From NCBI RefSeq assembly GCF_020172685.1, contig NZ_CP083986.1:2730990-2794989 (forward strand): a stretch of DNA of 64,000 nucleotides. The letters run 5' to 3'. Positions 45,888 through 56,214 of this stretch are shown here, in pieces. The DNA comes from [Mycobacterium] nativiensis (GTDB lineage: Bacteria; Actinomycetota; Actinomycetes; Mycobacteriales; Mycobacteriaceae). The notes beneath the pieces are model-generated. The model was given only the letters and a program-made list of their open reading frames with translations, did not search any database and was not told the origin of the DNA. How positions within the stretch are numbered: position 1 is the first letter of the stretch; each line of letters starts with the position of its first letter. The position numbers and the translations under genes were made by a program.

Positions 45888-46065
45888 GATTGGGCCAACG
45901 CCCGGGCATCCCCTGGTGTTCCCCGCCGCCACCGGAAAGTGGTGGAGCTGCTTACACAGCGCGCTCACAGCTCAGGGCTAGCTGGTCGCTAACTCCACCA
46001 TCGACGGTAGTAGCACCGGTCCGGCGACACCCGTCGCCGCCGATGTCGATGAACGGAGACCACTG

Positions 46066-46704
46066 ATGGCCCCCAGCACACCTACCCCGGCGATCCGCGC
46101 ACTGACCGGCGCTGCCGCACTGTTCGCCGCCGCACTGTTCATCCCGGCATCTGCGCACGCACAAGGCGACCGGGTCATCGGCCCCGTCACCTCGGTGTCC
46201 GGCAACACATTCGGGATCGGCGCCACCACCGTGGCGTTGACGGACACCACCCGGATCTTCGAGTCGGTTCCCGCGCAACGCGGCGAGATCACCGCCGGCA
46301 CCTGCATCAAGGCCGGCGCCACCCCCGACAGCGCCCCCGCCGACAGCGGCGCCATCACCGCCAAGTTCGTGTCGATCAGCACCGCTGTCGACGGCAAGTG
46401 CCCGCAGCGGCCGGCCGCGGCGGCCGACGCTCCCGCACCGCCGGCGCACCACCGCGGCGTCCGCGGTGTCGTCGACTCGGTCTCCGGTGACACCCTCACC
46501 GTCACCGGCCCGTCCGGGCAGACCACGGTCACGGTCAACGACGGCACCCACTTCCGCCGGACGATCGCGGTCAGCGCGCCGTCGATCAGTGCCGGAAAGT
46601 GCGCCGCTGCCGGTGGCGAGAAGGACGGCGAAGGCGTGCTGCAGGCCAGGCGGGTGACCGTGTGGTCGGCCGATGGTGGCGACTGCCCGCAGCCCGGGGC
46701 CTGA
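46066..46704 (+). CDS. Secreted DUF5666-like protein with two internal repeats
   Basis: 212 residues from ATG 46066 (GGAG eight bases before). Signal peptide residues 1-34, with cleavage likely after ASAHA. The mature part holds two copies of a small beta domain: GPVTSVSGNTFGIGATTVALTDTTRI...AGTCIKAG and GVVDSVSGDTLTVTGPSGQTTVTV...AGKCAAAG, separated by an Ala/Pro linker. Each repeat ends with a Cys motif (TCIKAG/KCAAAG), suggesting disulfides. Single gene, convergent with the amidohydrolase across a hairpin. Function unknown. Confidence 0.82.
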   Translation: MAPSTPTPAIRALTGAAALFAAALFIPASAHAQGDRVIGPVTSVSGNTFGIGATTVALTDTTRIFESVPAQRGEITAGTCIKAGATPDSAPADSGAITAKFVSISTAVDGKCPQRPAAAADAPAPPAHHRGVRGVVDSVSGDTLTVTGPSGQTTVTVNDGTHFRRTIAVSAPSISAGKCAAAGGEKDGEGVLQARRVTVWSADGGDCPQPGA

Positions 46705-46751
46705 CGGCTTAGCAGCTACGCCACCGCGAACCCTCTTGCGGCGTCGGCTGG

Positions 46752-46782
46752 GCACCCCGGTGATGCACCATCACCGGGGTGC
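46752..46782. terminator. Strong bidirectional hairpin terminator
   Basis: GCACCCCGGTGATG and its exact complement flank a 3-nt loop: a 14-bp stem 47 bp after the secreted-protein stop and 91 bp before the end of the convergent amidohydrolase. Confidence 0.8.
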
Positions 46783-46873
46783 ACTGGCTGGTGGGTCTCC
46801 TCTTCTGAGAAACCACCGGTGATCGACCGGCGCTTCGCGCGTGGCGGTTTCGGAGTTACCCCGGGCGCGCCCG

Positions 46874-48607
46874 CTACCCGAGCAGCTTTCCGTAGGTCTG
46901 GCGCCCCATCAGATAGGTCGCCTCGACCGCCACGTCGCGCAGCTCGCCCGGCGGAACCCGTCGCGGATTGGCCGACAGCACAACCAGATCGGCGAATTTG
47001 CCGGCCTCGAGGCTGCCGATCTCGGTGTCCAACCGCAGCTGCCAGGCTGCGTTCAAGGTCTGCGCCCTGATCGCGGCGTCGATGCCGATCCGCTGCTCGG
47101 GGGCCAGCACCCGGCCGCTGCCTTTGGCGACCCGGTTGACGGCGGTGGCGATGTTGCCGATCGGGTCGGGCGGGGTGACTGTGCCGTCGTTGTGGAATGA
47201 CAGCCGCAGCCCGGCATCCAGCGCCGAGCGCGCCGACATCCAGCGCGGCCCGTACTCGGACCCGAACAGCTTATCCACCAGCACTTCTCCCCAGTAGTAG
47301 ATGTGCTCGATGAACAGGCTCGGGGTGACCCCCAGTTTCGCCGCCCGGGCGAACTGGTCGGGACGCATGGCGCCGACGTGTTCGAGCCGGGGCCGCAGGG
47401 CCGGCGGCACCTGCGCCTGCTCGAATGCGTCGAGCACGACGTCGATGGCGGCGTCGCCGTGTACGTGGCAGGAAACCTGCCAGCGCTGATTGATGAACGC
47501 CGTTGCCAGCGACCGGATCTGCTCGGGGCTGTAGTTCATGCCGCCGCGGTGGCCCGGTCCCAGTCCCATGCCCGCCGTGGTCGCGTTGGTCAGGTACGGG
47601 AAGGTGGTGAAGATGTTGCCCTGCCAGGGCGATCCGTCAGCCCAGATCTTCATCCCGATCTTGTCGAACAGCACATCGGCGCCGGCCCGCCTGCCACGGA
47701 CGTTCTTCGGGTCGTCGGCCAGCTCCGGGGTACCGATCTCGTAGGCGCGCACCCGCACCGCGCAGTCGGGCTGCGCGGCGAGTTTGGTGAACACCTCGGA
47801 CTGGGTCCGCGCGTCGTAGGAGTGCTCGGTGGCGGTCGCGATCCCGGCCCGGGCCAGCTGTGCATAGGCCCAGCGCAGATTGTCACCGGCGTTGGCCGTG
47901 ATGGCGCCGGCGAACGGCGCCGTCAGCGCCATCAACGCCGCCGCTTCGCGCACCTCGCCGGTCAACTGCCCGTCGGGCCCGCGCATGAACTGCGCACCGG
48001 GCGGGTTGGGGGTGGTTTTGGTGATGCCGGCCGCGGCGAACGCAGCGGTGTTGCCGTAGGCGGCGTGCCCGCTGTTGGTGATGATCACCACGGGATTGTT
48101 CGGCGCCAGGCGGTCCAGCTCGGTGCGCGTGAACGGCTTCAGCCCGGTCTGCAGCAGCGGGTCGACCCCGTTGAGCAGCACCGGCTGCCCCTTCGGGGTG
48201 TCGGCCACGGCCTCGGTGAGCCTGCTGAACACCCCGCCGGCCGTCGACACCGTGAACGGCCGCACGTCGATGGCCGGTGGAGCCAGGGTGGTGCCCATCT
48301 CGAACGGGTGACTGTGCGGTTCCACGAACGCCGGCAGCAGCGCCCTGCCGCGCAGGTCGATGACGGTGGTGCCGGACCCCCGCAGCCGCAGCACATCCTC
48401 GGCGGTGCCGACCTTGCTGATCCGACCGCCGGTGACCGCAAGCGCTTCGGCTTCGGGTGCCCCGGGGGCCACCGTCACCACCGGGCCACCGATGAAGATG
48501 GTGTCGGCTCCCGGCCCGCGCGATCCGCACGCGGCGAGCCCGCCGACCGCGGTTCCGGCTGCTGCCGCCGCCATGCCGGCCATGAACCGTCGCCTGCTCG
48601 ATACCAC
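46874..48607 (-). CDS. Exported amidohydrolase (YtcJ-like, amidohydrolase 3)
   Basis: 577 residues from GTG 48607. The N-terminus SSRRRFMAGMAAAAAGTAVGGLAACGS combines a twin-arginine signal with a lipobox-like LAAC, so a Tat-exported lipoprotein is likely. The metal-dependent amidohydrolase fold shows PHSHPFE (HxH), SCHVHGDAAIDV and FHNDGTVTPPDP, with ADLVVLS near the C-terminus. The family includes enamine/N-acyl hydrolases; no substrate can be assigned. Not in the M. tuberculosis order I recall for this interval. Confidence 0.87.
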   Translation of the reverse strand: MVSSRRRFMAGMAAAAAGTAVGGLAACGSRGPGADTIFIGGPVVTVAPGAPEAEALAVTGGRISKVGTAEDVLRLRGSGTTVIDLRGRALLPAFVEPHSHPFEMGTTLAPPAIDVRPFTVSTAGGVFSRLTEAVADTPKGQPVLLNGVDPLLQTGLKPFTRTELDRLAPNNPVVIITNSGHAAYGNTAAFAAAGITKTTPNPPGAQFMRGPDGQLTGEVREAAALMALTAPFAGAITANAGDNLRWAYAQLARAGIATATEHSYDARTQSEVFTKLAAQPDCAVRVRAYEIGTPELADDPKNVRGRRAGADVLFDKIGMKIWADGSPWQGNIFTTFPYLTNATTAGMGLGPGHRGGMNYSPEQIRSLATAFINQRWQVSCHVHGDAAIDVVLDAFEQAQVPPALRPRLEHVGAMRPDQFARAAKLGVTPSLFIEHIYYWGEVLVDKLFGSEYGPRWMSARSALDAGLRLSFHNDGTVTPPDPIGNIATAVNRVAKGSGRVLAPEQRIGIDAAIRAQTLNAAWQLRLDTEIGSLEAGKFADLVVLSANPRRVPPGELRDVAVEATYLMGRQTYGKLLG

Positions 48608-48732
48608 CGTGTCCGTTCTTCCTCAGTCGCGCCTCGGCCGTTACCCGCGAGGGCGCGGGCGATTCACGCGACGAGTATGTCAGTGCCCGCCGAACCACCG
48701 CCGCCCAGCCGTCCGGGCAGGCCACGGTGGGA

Positions 48733-49545
48733 TCAGGTCAGATCGTCGTAGTCACCGCGCACCCAGGCGGTATGGCGGTCGGCGGAGAACCGGACCGCGG
48801 CCGCGGCGCCGGCATCGATGGTGTTGGCAAGCAACCCGTAGATGCGGTCGAAGCGCAGTTCCATCAGGGACTCGGCCATCCGCTGCACGACCGTGCCCGA
48901 CAGCGGGATCCGATTCGGATAGCTGCGCAAGAAGGCCACCGTGCGCCGGTCCGGGTTGGGGAAGATCGTGTCACCGACCAGCAGCACTCCGCGCCCATCG
49001 GCGCCGTCGGCCCAGCAGGCCACCGCGCTGCCCGGGAAATGCCCACCCACCCGGACCACGGTCAGGGTCGGGGTCAACTCGAGTACGTCCGTCCAGGTCT
49101 TGATCACCGGATCCGGCCGCATCACCCACTGCGCATCCGCGGCGTTGACGTACACCGGTACCCCACCGAGCCGGCGGCTCCACTCCACCTGTGCGCCGAA
49201 CATGTGCGGATGGCTGGCGACGATGCCGAGCACCGGTCCCCGCTCGGTCACCGCGGCTACCGCAGCGTCGTCGACGAAGCCCGGCGGATCCCACAGCACA
49301 CTGCCGTCAGCGGTGCACACCAGCTTGCCCAGCTGGCCGATGCCCAGTGACGGGTTGCTGCCGATCCCGATCAGCCCGGGCTCCAGCACGACGGTGGTGG
49401 ACCGGAGCCCTTCGGCGATCAATCCCTCGAGGGTCGCCCAATGCTGGCCGTCGGCCGGCACCCATTGCCGGTCGTCCGCACAAATCGAACAGACGTCCGG
49501 CGTCGCGTCGTGCTCAACGCCGCATGTCCTGCACAGCCAGAACAC
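48733..49545 (-). CDS. MBL-fold protein with N-terminal rubredoxin-like zinc ribbon
   Basis: 270 residues from GTG 49545. The first 22 residues hold CxxC-x10-CxxC (Cys 5, 8, 19, 22), a zinc-ribbon or rubredoxin-like knuckle. A metallo-beta-lactamase fold follows: HPHMFG (HxH), GGHFPGS, VGDTIFPNPD. The HxHxDH motif is incomplete (HPHMFG has no Asp-His). Gap of 14 bp to the SufT-like gene upstream, so it is probably the last gene of the suf operon. Role unknown; possibly redox or Fe-S related. Confidence 0.83.
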   Translation of the reverse strand: MFWLCRTCGVEHDATPDVCSICADDRQWVPADGQHWATLEGLIAEGLRSTTVVLEPGLIGIGSNPSLGIGQLGKLVCTADGSVLWDPPGFVDDAAVAAVTERGPVLGIVASHPHMFGAQVEWSRRLGGVPVYVNAADAQWVMRPDPVIKTWTDVLELTPTLTVVRVGGHFPGSAVACWADGADGRGVLLVGDTIFPNPDRRTVAFLRSYPNRIPLSGTVVQRMAESLMELRFDRIYGLLANTIDAGAAAAVRFSADRHTAWVRGDYDDLT

Positions 49546-49559
49546 GCTGCGGGCTCCGC

Positions 49560-49901
49560 TCAGACGGTGAAGCCAACGGCGCGCATCATCTCGCGGCCCT
49601 CGTCGGTGATCTTGTCCGGACCCCAGGCCGGCTCCCAGACCCACGTGAGGTCCAGCGACTTGACCAGACCGGCGCCCACAGTCGCGTTCTCGACCTGCTC
49701 GGCGATCATGTCCTGCAGCGGACAGGCCGGCGAGGTCAGCGTCATGCTGACCACGGCGGCCGGACCGCCCTCGTCCTGGCGAATCGACAGGTCGTACACC
49801 AGACCCAGGTCCATGACGTTGATGCCGATCTCGGGGTCGATGACGTCGTGCATCGACTCCTCGACCTCGGCCAACAACTCCTCCGGTGCGGTTTCGCTCA
49901 T
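49560..49901 (-). CDS. SufT-like MIP18/DUF59 Fe-S assembly protein
   Basis: 113 residues. The MIP18/DUF59 pattern is clear: VEESMHDVIDPEIGINVMDLGLVYDLSI, then VVSMTLTSPACPLQDMIAEQV with the conserved Cys. It helps Fe-S cluster maturation or delivery. Its start overlaps sufU by 4 bp (ATGA). Ortholog of Rv1466. Confidence 0.93.
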   Translation of the reverse strand: MSETAPEELLAEVEESMHDVIDPEIGINVMDLGLVYDLSIRQDEGGPAAVVSMTLTSPACPLQDMIAEQVENATVGAGLVKSLDLTWVWEPAWGPDKITDEGREMMRAVGFTV

Positions 49902-50440
49902 TGCTTCATCTCCACAGTTGATCCGACACCAGCCCGAACCGGCGCCTGAGTTGGCACACTGGCTGGTACCAGCGTGTGTCCTTGTGCGCCGTCAGGCAAC
50001 GCCGCGAGCGCCTGTGCCAACGCGTCCTTGAAGGCCATCCAGCCGAGCAGCGCGCACTTGACCCGCGCCGGGTACTTGGCCACCCCGGCGAACGCGACGC
50101 CGTCGCCGAGCACCTCCTCGTCACCCTCCACCGTCCCCCGCGACGAGATCATCTCGTGGAACGCGTCGAACTTCGACAAGGCCTGCGGCACAGTCAATCC
50201 GATCACCTCGGAGGCCAGCACCGAGGTGGCCGCCTGCGAGATCGAGCAGCCCTGACCGTCATAGGAGATGTCGTCGACCTGGGTGCCGTCGGCCGACAGC
50301 GCCACGCGCAGCGTCAGTTCGTCGCCGCAGGTGGGATTGACGTGGTGCACTTCGGCGCCGAACGGCTCCCGCAGACCGCGGTGCTGCGGATGTTTGTAGT
50401 GATCGAGGATCACTTCCTGGTAGAACTGCTCCAGCCGCAT
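49898..50440 (-). CDS. sufU: SufU sulfur-transfer protein
   Basis: 180 residues from ATG 50440. SufU-type with three conserved Cys (NPTCGDEL, GQGCSIS, VKCALLGW) plus the Asp that ligates zinc. It takes persulfide sulfur from SufS. C-terminal extension of about 20 residues (TLVPASVPTQAPVRAGVG) relative to the 162-residue M. tuberculosis protein, as I recall. Three bp follow sufS. Confidence 0.94.
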   Translation of the reverse strand: MRLEQFYQEVILDHYKHPQHRGLREPFGAEVHHVNPTCGDELTLRVALSADGTQVDDISYDGQGCSISQAATSVLASEVIGLTVPQALSKFDAFHEMISSRGTVEGDEEVLGDGVAFAGVAKYPARVKCALLGWMAFKDALAQALAALPDGAQGHTLVPASVPTQAPVRAGVGSTVEMKQ

Positions 50441-50443
50441 GTC

Positions 50444-52497
<2,054 letters not shown>

Positions 52498-52532
52498 TGC
52501 TGATTCGAGTCCTTAAGTCTTGGCGTTCGGGG

Positions 52533-53714
52533 TTATTGGTTCTCGGTGACCGCGAGCTCACGCTCGACGGCCTCGGTGAGGCGCTCCTGCACGAACGGCA
52601 CGGGGATCTTGGCGATGATCTCGCCGAAAAAGCCACGCACGATCAGGCGTCGGGCCTGGTCCTCCGGGATGCCGCGGGCCTGCAGATAGAACAGCTGCAG
52701 GTCGTCGAATCGCCCGGTCGCGCTGGCGTGGCCGGCCTGGATGATCTCGCCGGTCTCGATCTCCAGGTTGGGGATCGAGTCCGCCCGGGCGCCGTCGGCC
52801 AGCACCAGGTTGCGGTTCACCTCGAATGTGTCGGTGCCGACGCCTTCCGCGCGGATCAGCACGTCCCCCACCCAGACGGTGTGGGCGTCGGGAAGCGCGG
52901 AGTCCGGGTCGCCTTGCAGCGCGCCCTTGTAGAGCACGTTCGACCGGCAGTTGGGCTGGCTGTGGTCGACCAGCAGGCGCGATTCCAGGTGTTGGCCGTC
53001 GTCGGCGAAGTACAGGCCGAGCAGCTCGGCGTCGCCGCCGGGGCCGTCGAATCGCACCCGCCCGGTCAGGCGCACCAATTCGCCGCCCAGCTGGACAGCG
53101 CTGTGGCGCAGCACCGCGTCCTTGCCGAGTGCCGCGTGGTGCATGGTGACGTGCACCATGTCCGCGTCGGCGTCGGCGATCCACACCACGGTCAGCTGTG
53201 CACTGTTGCCGACGACGAATTCGACGTTGTCGGCGTAGGTTCCGCTGCCCCGCACGTCGATCACGACGGTGGCGCGGGAGAGTTCCTCGGCGCGCACCTG
53301 CAGATGGCCGTAGGACACCGAGCCCGCACCCGGGCCGGTCACGGTGATCTGGATCGGTTCGGCGACACTGGTGTCCTTGGGCACGGTGACCACCGTCGCC
53401 TGGTCAAACGCCGAGAAAGCCTGGGCGGCGACCCGATCCGCGGGAACGCCGGCGGCGCCCAGCCGGTCGTCGCCGCGCCGCACGGTCTCGGTGCGCACGC
53501 CGTCGTGGGTTGCGACCTCGATCGCGGCGGTCGCGTCGGCGACCGCCGAGCCGTCGTGCAGGCCGCGCAGCCGGCGCAGCGGGGTGAACCGCCACGCCTC
53601 GTCGCGGCCGTGCGGCACCTCGAATGCCTCCACGTCGAACGAGGTGAATGCGGTGCCCTTGTTGACGCCTTCGGCTGCCTCGGTGAGGTTGGCTCCGGAG
53701 ATAGAGGTCGTCAC
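52533..53714 (-). CDS. sufD: Fe-S assembly protein SufD
   Basis: 393 residues from GTG 53714, which shares one base with the sufB TAG. Beta-helix SufBD fold: WRFTPLRRLRG near the start, SHTxxG-like SAVQLGGELVRLTGR, and the C-terminal GHASATGRFDDLQLFYLQARGIPEDQARRLIVRGFF signature. It forms the SufBC2D scaffold. Confidence 0.95.
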   Translation of the reverse strand: MTTSISGANLTEAAEGVNKGTAFTSFDVEAFEVPHGRDEAWRFTPLRRLRGLHDGSAVADATAAIEVATHDGVRTETVRRGDDRLGAAGVPADRVAAQAFSAFDQATVVTVPKDTSVAEPIQITVTGPGAGSVSYGHLQVRAEELSRATVVIDVRGSGTYADNVEFVVGNSAQLTVVWIADADADMVHVTMHHAALGKDAVLRHSAVQLGGELVRLTGRVRFDGPGGDAELLGLYFADDGQHLESRLLVDHSQPNCRSNVLYKGALQGDPDSALPDAHTVWVGDVLIRAEGVGTDTFEVNRNLVLADGARADSIPNLEIETGEIIQAGHASATGRFDDLQLFYLQARGIPEDQARRLIVRGFFGEIIAKIPVPFVQERLTEAVERELAVTENQ

Positions 53715-55171
53715 TAGCCCACCGAGCCTTCCATCTGCAGCTGGATCAGCTTGTTGAGCTCCAGCGCGTATTCCATCGGCAGTTCCTTGGCGATGGGCTC
53801 GACGAAGCCGCGCACCACCATGGCCATCGCCTCGTCCTCGGTGATCCCCCGGCTCATCAGGTAGAACAGCTGGTTCTCGCTGACCTTCGACACGGTGGCC
53901 TCGTGGCCGACGGTGACGTCGTCCTCGCGGATGTCGACGTAGGGGTAGGTGTCGCTGCGACTGACGTCATCGACCAGCAGCGCATCGCACTTGACGCTCG
54001 ACTTCGACCCGTGCGCGCCCTTGTGGATCTCCACCAGGCCGCGGTAGGAGGATCGACCGCCGCTGCGCGCCACCGACTTCGAGACGATGTTCGACGACGT
54101 GTTGGGCGCCAGGTGCAGCATCTTGGCGCCGGTGTCCTGGTGCTGGTCCTCACCGGCGAACGCCACCGAGAGCACTTCGCCCTTGGCGTGCTCGCCGGTC
54201 ATCCAGACCGCCGGGTACTTCATGGTGACCTTGGAGCCGATGTTGCCGTCGACCCATTCCATGGTGGCGCCCTCTTCGGCCCGCGCCCGCTTGGTGACCA
54301 GGTTGTAGACGTTGACCGACCAGTTCTGGATGGTGGTGTAGCGGCACCGTCCCCGCGGCTTGACGATGATCTCCACCACCGCCGAGTGCAGCGAGTCCGA
54401 GGAGTACACCGGCGCGGTGCAGCCCTCGATGTAGTGCACGTAGGCGTCTTCGTCGACGATGATCAGGGTCCGCTCGAACTGGCCCATGTTCTCGGTGTTG
54501 ATCCGGAAGTAGGCCTGCAGCGGGATGTCGACGCGCACGCCCTTGGGCACGTAGATGAACGATCCCCCGCTCCACACGGCGGTGTTCAGTGCGGAGAACT
54601 TGTTGTCCCCGGCGGGGATCACGGTGGCGAAGTTCTCCCGGAACAGGTCCTCGTGCTCCTTCAGTGCGGTGTCGGTGTCGAGGAAGATGACACCTTGCTC
54701 CTCAAGGTCTTCGCGGATCTTGTGGTAGACCACCTCGGACTCGTACTGGGCCGCGACGCCGCCGATGTAGCGCTGCTTCTCGGCCTCGGGGATGCCCAGC
54801 CGGTCATAGGTGTTGCGGATGTCCTCGGGCAGGTCGTCCCAGGTCTGCGCCTGCTTCTCGGTGGACCGGACGAAGTACTTGATGTTCTCGAAGTCGATGC
54901 CGGACAGATCCGAACCCCAGTTGGGCATCGGCTTCTTCATGAACGTCCGGTAGGCGCGCAGCCGGGCCTCAAGCATCCACTCCGGCTCGTTCTTCTTCGC
55001 GGAGATGTCGCGCACCACGTCCTCGGACAGCCCACGCTGGGCAGCGGCGCCCGCGGCATCGGTGTCGGCCCAACCGTATTCGTAGCGGCCCAGCGACGCG
55101 ATGGTCTCATCCTGGGTCAGCGGCTCTGCGGGCGCCGCGGATGGGGCGGTGACCTCCGGAGTGAGTGTCAT
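53714..55171 (-). CDS. sufB: Fe-S scaffold protein SufB (no intein)
   Basis: 485 residues from ATG 55171. Full-length SufB without insertion: [31 protein letters not shown], beta-helix region, [56 protein letters not shown]. In M. tuberculosis this gene carries an intein of about 359 residues (precursor 846); the continuous reading here shows it is absent. It lies 67 bp after sufR and before sufD. Confidence 0.95.
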   Translation of the reverse strand: MTLTPEVTAPSAAPAEPLTQDETIASLGRYEYGWADTDAAGAAAQRGLSEDVVRDISAKKNEPEWMLEARLRAYRTFMKKPMPNWGSDLSGIDFENIKYFVRSTEKQAQTWDDLPEDIRNTYDRLGIPEAEKQRYIGGVAAQYESEVVYHKIREDLEEQGVIFLDTDTALKEHEDLFRENFATVIPAGDNKFSALNTAVWSGGSFIYVPKGVRVDIPLQAYFRINTENMGQFERTLIIVDEDAYVHYIEGCTAPVYSSDSLHSAVVEIIVKPRGRCRYTTIQNWSVNVYNLVTKRARAEEGATMEWVDGNIGSKVTMKYPAVWMTGEHAKGEVLSVAFAGEDQHQDTGAKMLHLAPNTSSNIVSKSVARSGGRSSYRGLVEIHKGAHGSKSSVKCDALLVDDVSRSDTYPYVDIREDDVTVGHEATVSKVSENQLFYLMSRGITEDEAMAMVVRGFVEPIAKELPMEYALELNKLIQLQMEGSVG

Positions 55172-55238
55172 GGTGACGCTCCTTCAATGCTCGTCATGGC
55201 TTCGGTGCAGTGAGTGCACCGAACGTGGATCGGTGCTG

Positions 55239-56075
55239 CTAGTGAAGCTTCTTGGCGGTACCGGTCTTGGCTTTACCGGTCTTGCTGGTCTTACTGGTCT
55301 TTGCTTTGTTGGTCAGCGGTACATGGGTGGTGCACACGTACCCGCCGTCGGCGATGGTCGCCAACCGCTGTACGTGGGTGCCGAGCACTTCGGCCATGGC
55401 TTGCCGCTCGGCCTGGCACAACTCGGGGAACTCCTTGGCGACATTGGCCACCGGGCAGTGGTGCTGCAGGATCTGCACCCCCGGAACGCCGCCGTCCACC
55501 AGGGCGGTGGTCGCGGCGTACCCGGCATCGGTCAGCGCCACGGCGATCCGCTCGGCTGTCGCCTCGACATTCCCGTCGGCGTCGATGTCGCTCCCGGCGA
55601 CCGCGTCGGCGACGTTGGACAAGATGGCGTCGATGCGCTTGCGCGCGAAGGCGACCACCGCGTCCTCGCCGCCGATCTCGCGCAGCTGACGCATCGCGGC
55701 CACCGCGAGGTCGTCATAGCGGTGCCCGAGCTTGCCGCGGCCCGCCGCGGTGAGCTGGAACCGCTTCGCCGGCCGCCCGCGTCCCACCTGCTGCCAGGCC
55801 GCTGCCGCGTGCGCCTCGGCGTCACCCATCTCGATCAGGGCATCGAGGTGGCGCCGTACGCCGGCGGCCGACAGTCCCAACCGGGTGCCGATCTCCCCGG
55901 CGGTGATAGATCCCGACTCCATCAGCAACCGCACCACCGCCTGGCGAGTGCGGCCCTCGGGTGACTCGTGGCTGCCGGCGAGGTCAGCCGCCGGCGAAGG
56001 GTCGGGCAGAACCGTACCGCCGGGGCGCTGCCCGGCGGTTTCGGTTGCGGCCTTCACCTCAGCCTTGAATTTCAC
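55239..56075 (-). CDS. sufR: Fe-S sensing repressor SufR
   Basis: 278 residues from GTG 56075; an ATG further upstream is possible but has no support. ArsR/DeoR-like winged helix (TRQAVVRLLMESGSITAGEIGTRLGLSAAGVRRHLDALIEMGD, ~45-90), then a ligand domain with cluster residues spaced C-X12-C-X13-H-X13-C (HCPVANVAKEFPELC to YVC). The Lys/Thr-rich tail NKAKTSKTSKTGKAKT is unusual. It represses the suf operon when its [4Fe-4S] cluster is intact; its operator covers the start codon. Confidence 0.93.
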   Translation of the reverse strand: MKFKAEVKAATETAGQRPGGTVLPDPSPAADLAGSHESPEGRTRQAVVRLLMESGSITAGEIGTRLGLSAAGVRRHLDALIEMGDAEAHAAAAWQQVGRGRPAKRFQLTAAGRGKLGHRYDDLAVAAMRQLREIGGEDAVVAFARKRIDAILSNVADAVAGSDIDADGNVEATAERIAVALTDAGYAATTALVDGGVPGVQILQHHCPVANVAKEFPELCQAERQAMAEVLGTHVQRLATIADGGYVCTTHVPLTNKAKTSKTSKTGKAKTGTAKKLH

Positions 56076-56086
56076 AACACCAGTGT
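56072..56086 (-). promoter_or_regulatory. SufR operator
   Basis: Minus strand ACACT-GGTGT-TGTGA, an exact fit to the ACACT-N5-TGTGA box reported for mycobacterial SufR. It overlaps the proposed sufR GTG, so repressor binding would block both transcription and a leaderless start. Confidence 0.75.
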
Positions 56087-56214
56087 GACGCAATTCGGGG
56101 ACCCGGTCTAGAAAGGGTTACCTCAGTTCGGCCCGAATCGGACGTTGCGCTGATCACAGTGGCTCCTGCCCGGCGGACCCCAAAGGTTTCAGGACCGGCC
56201 GTTACGCTGCTGGG

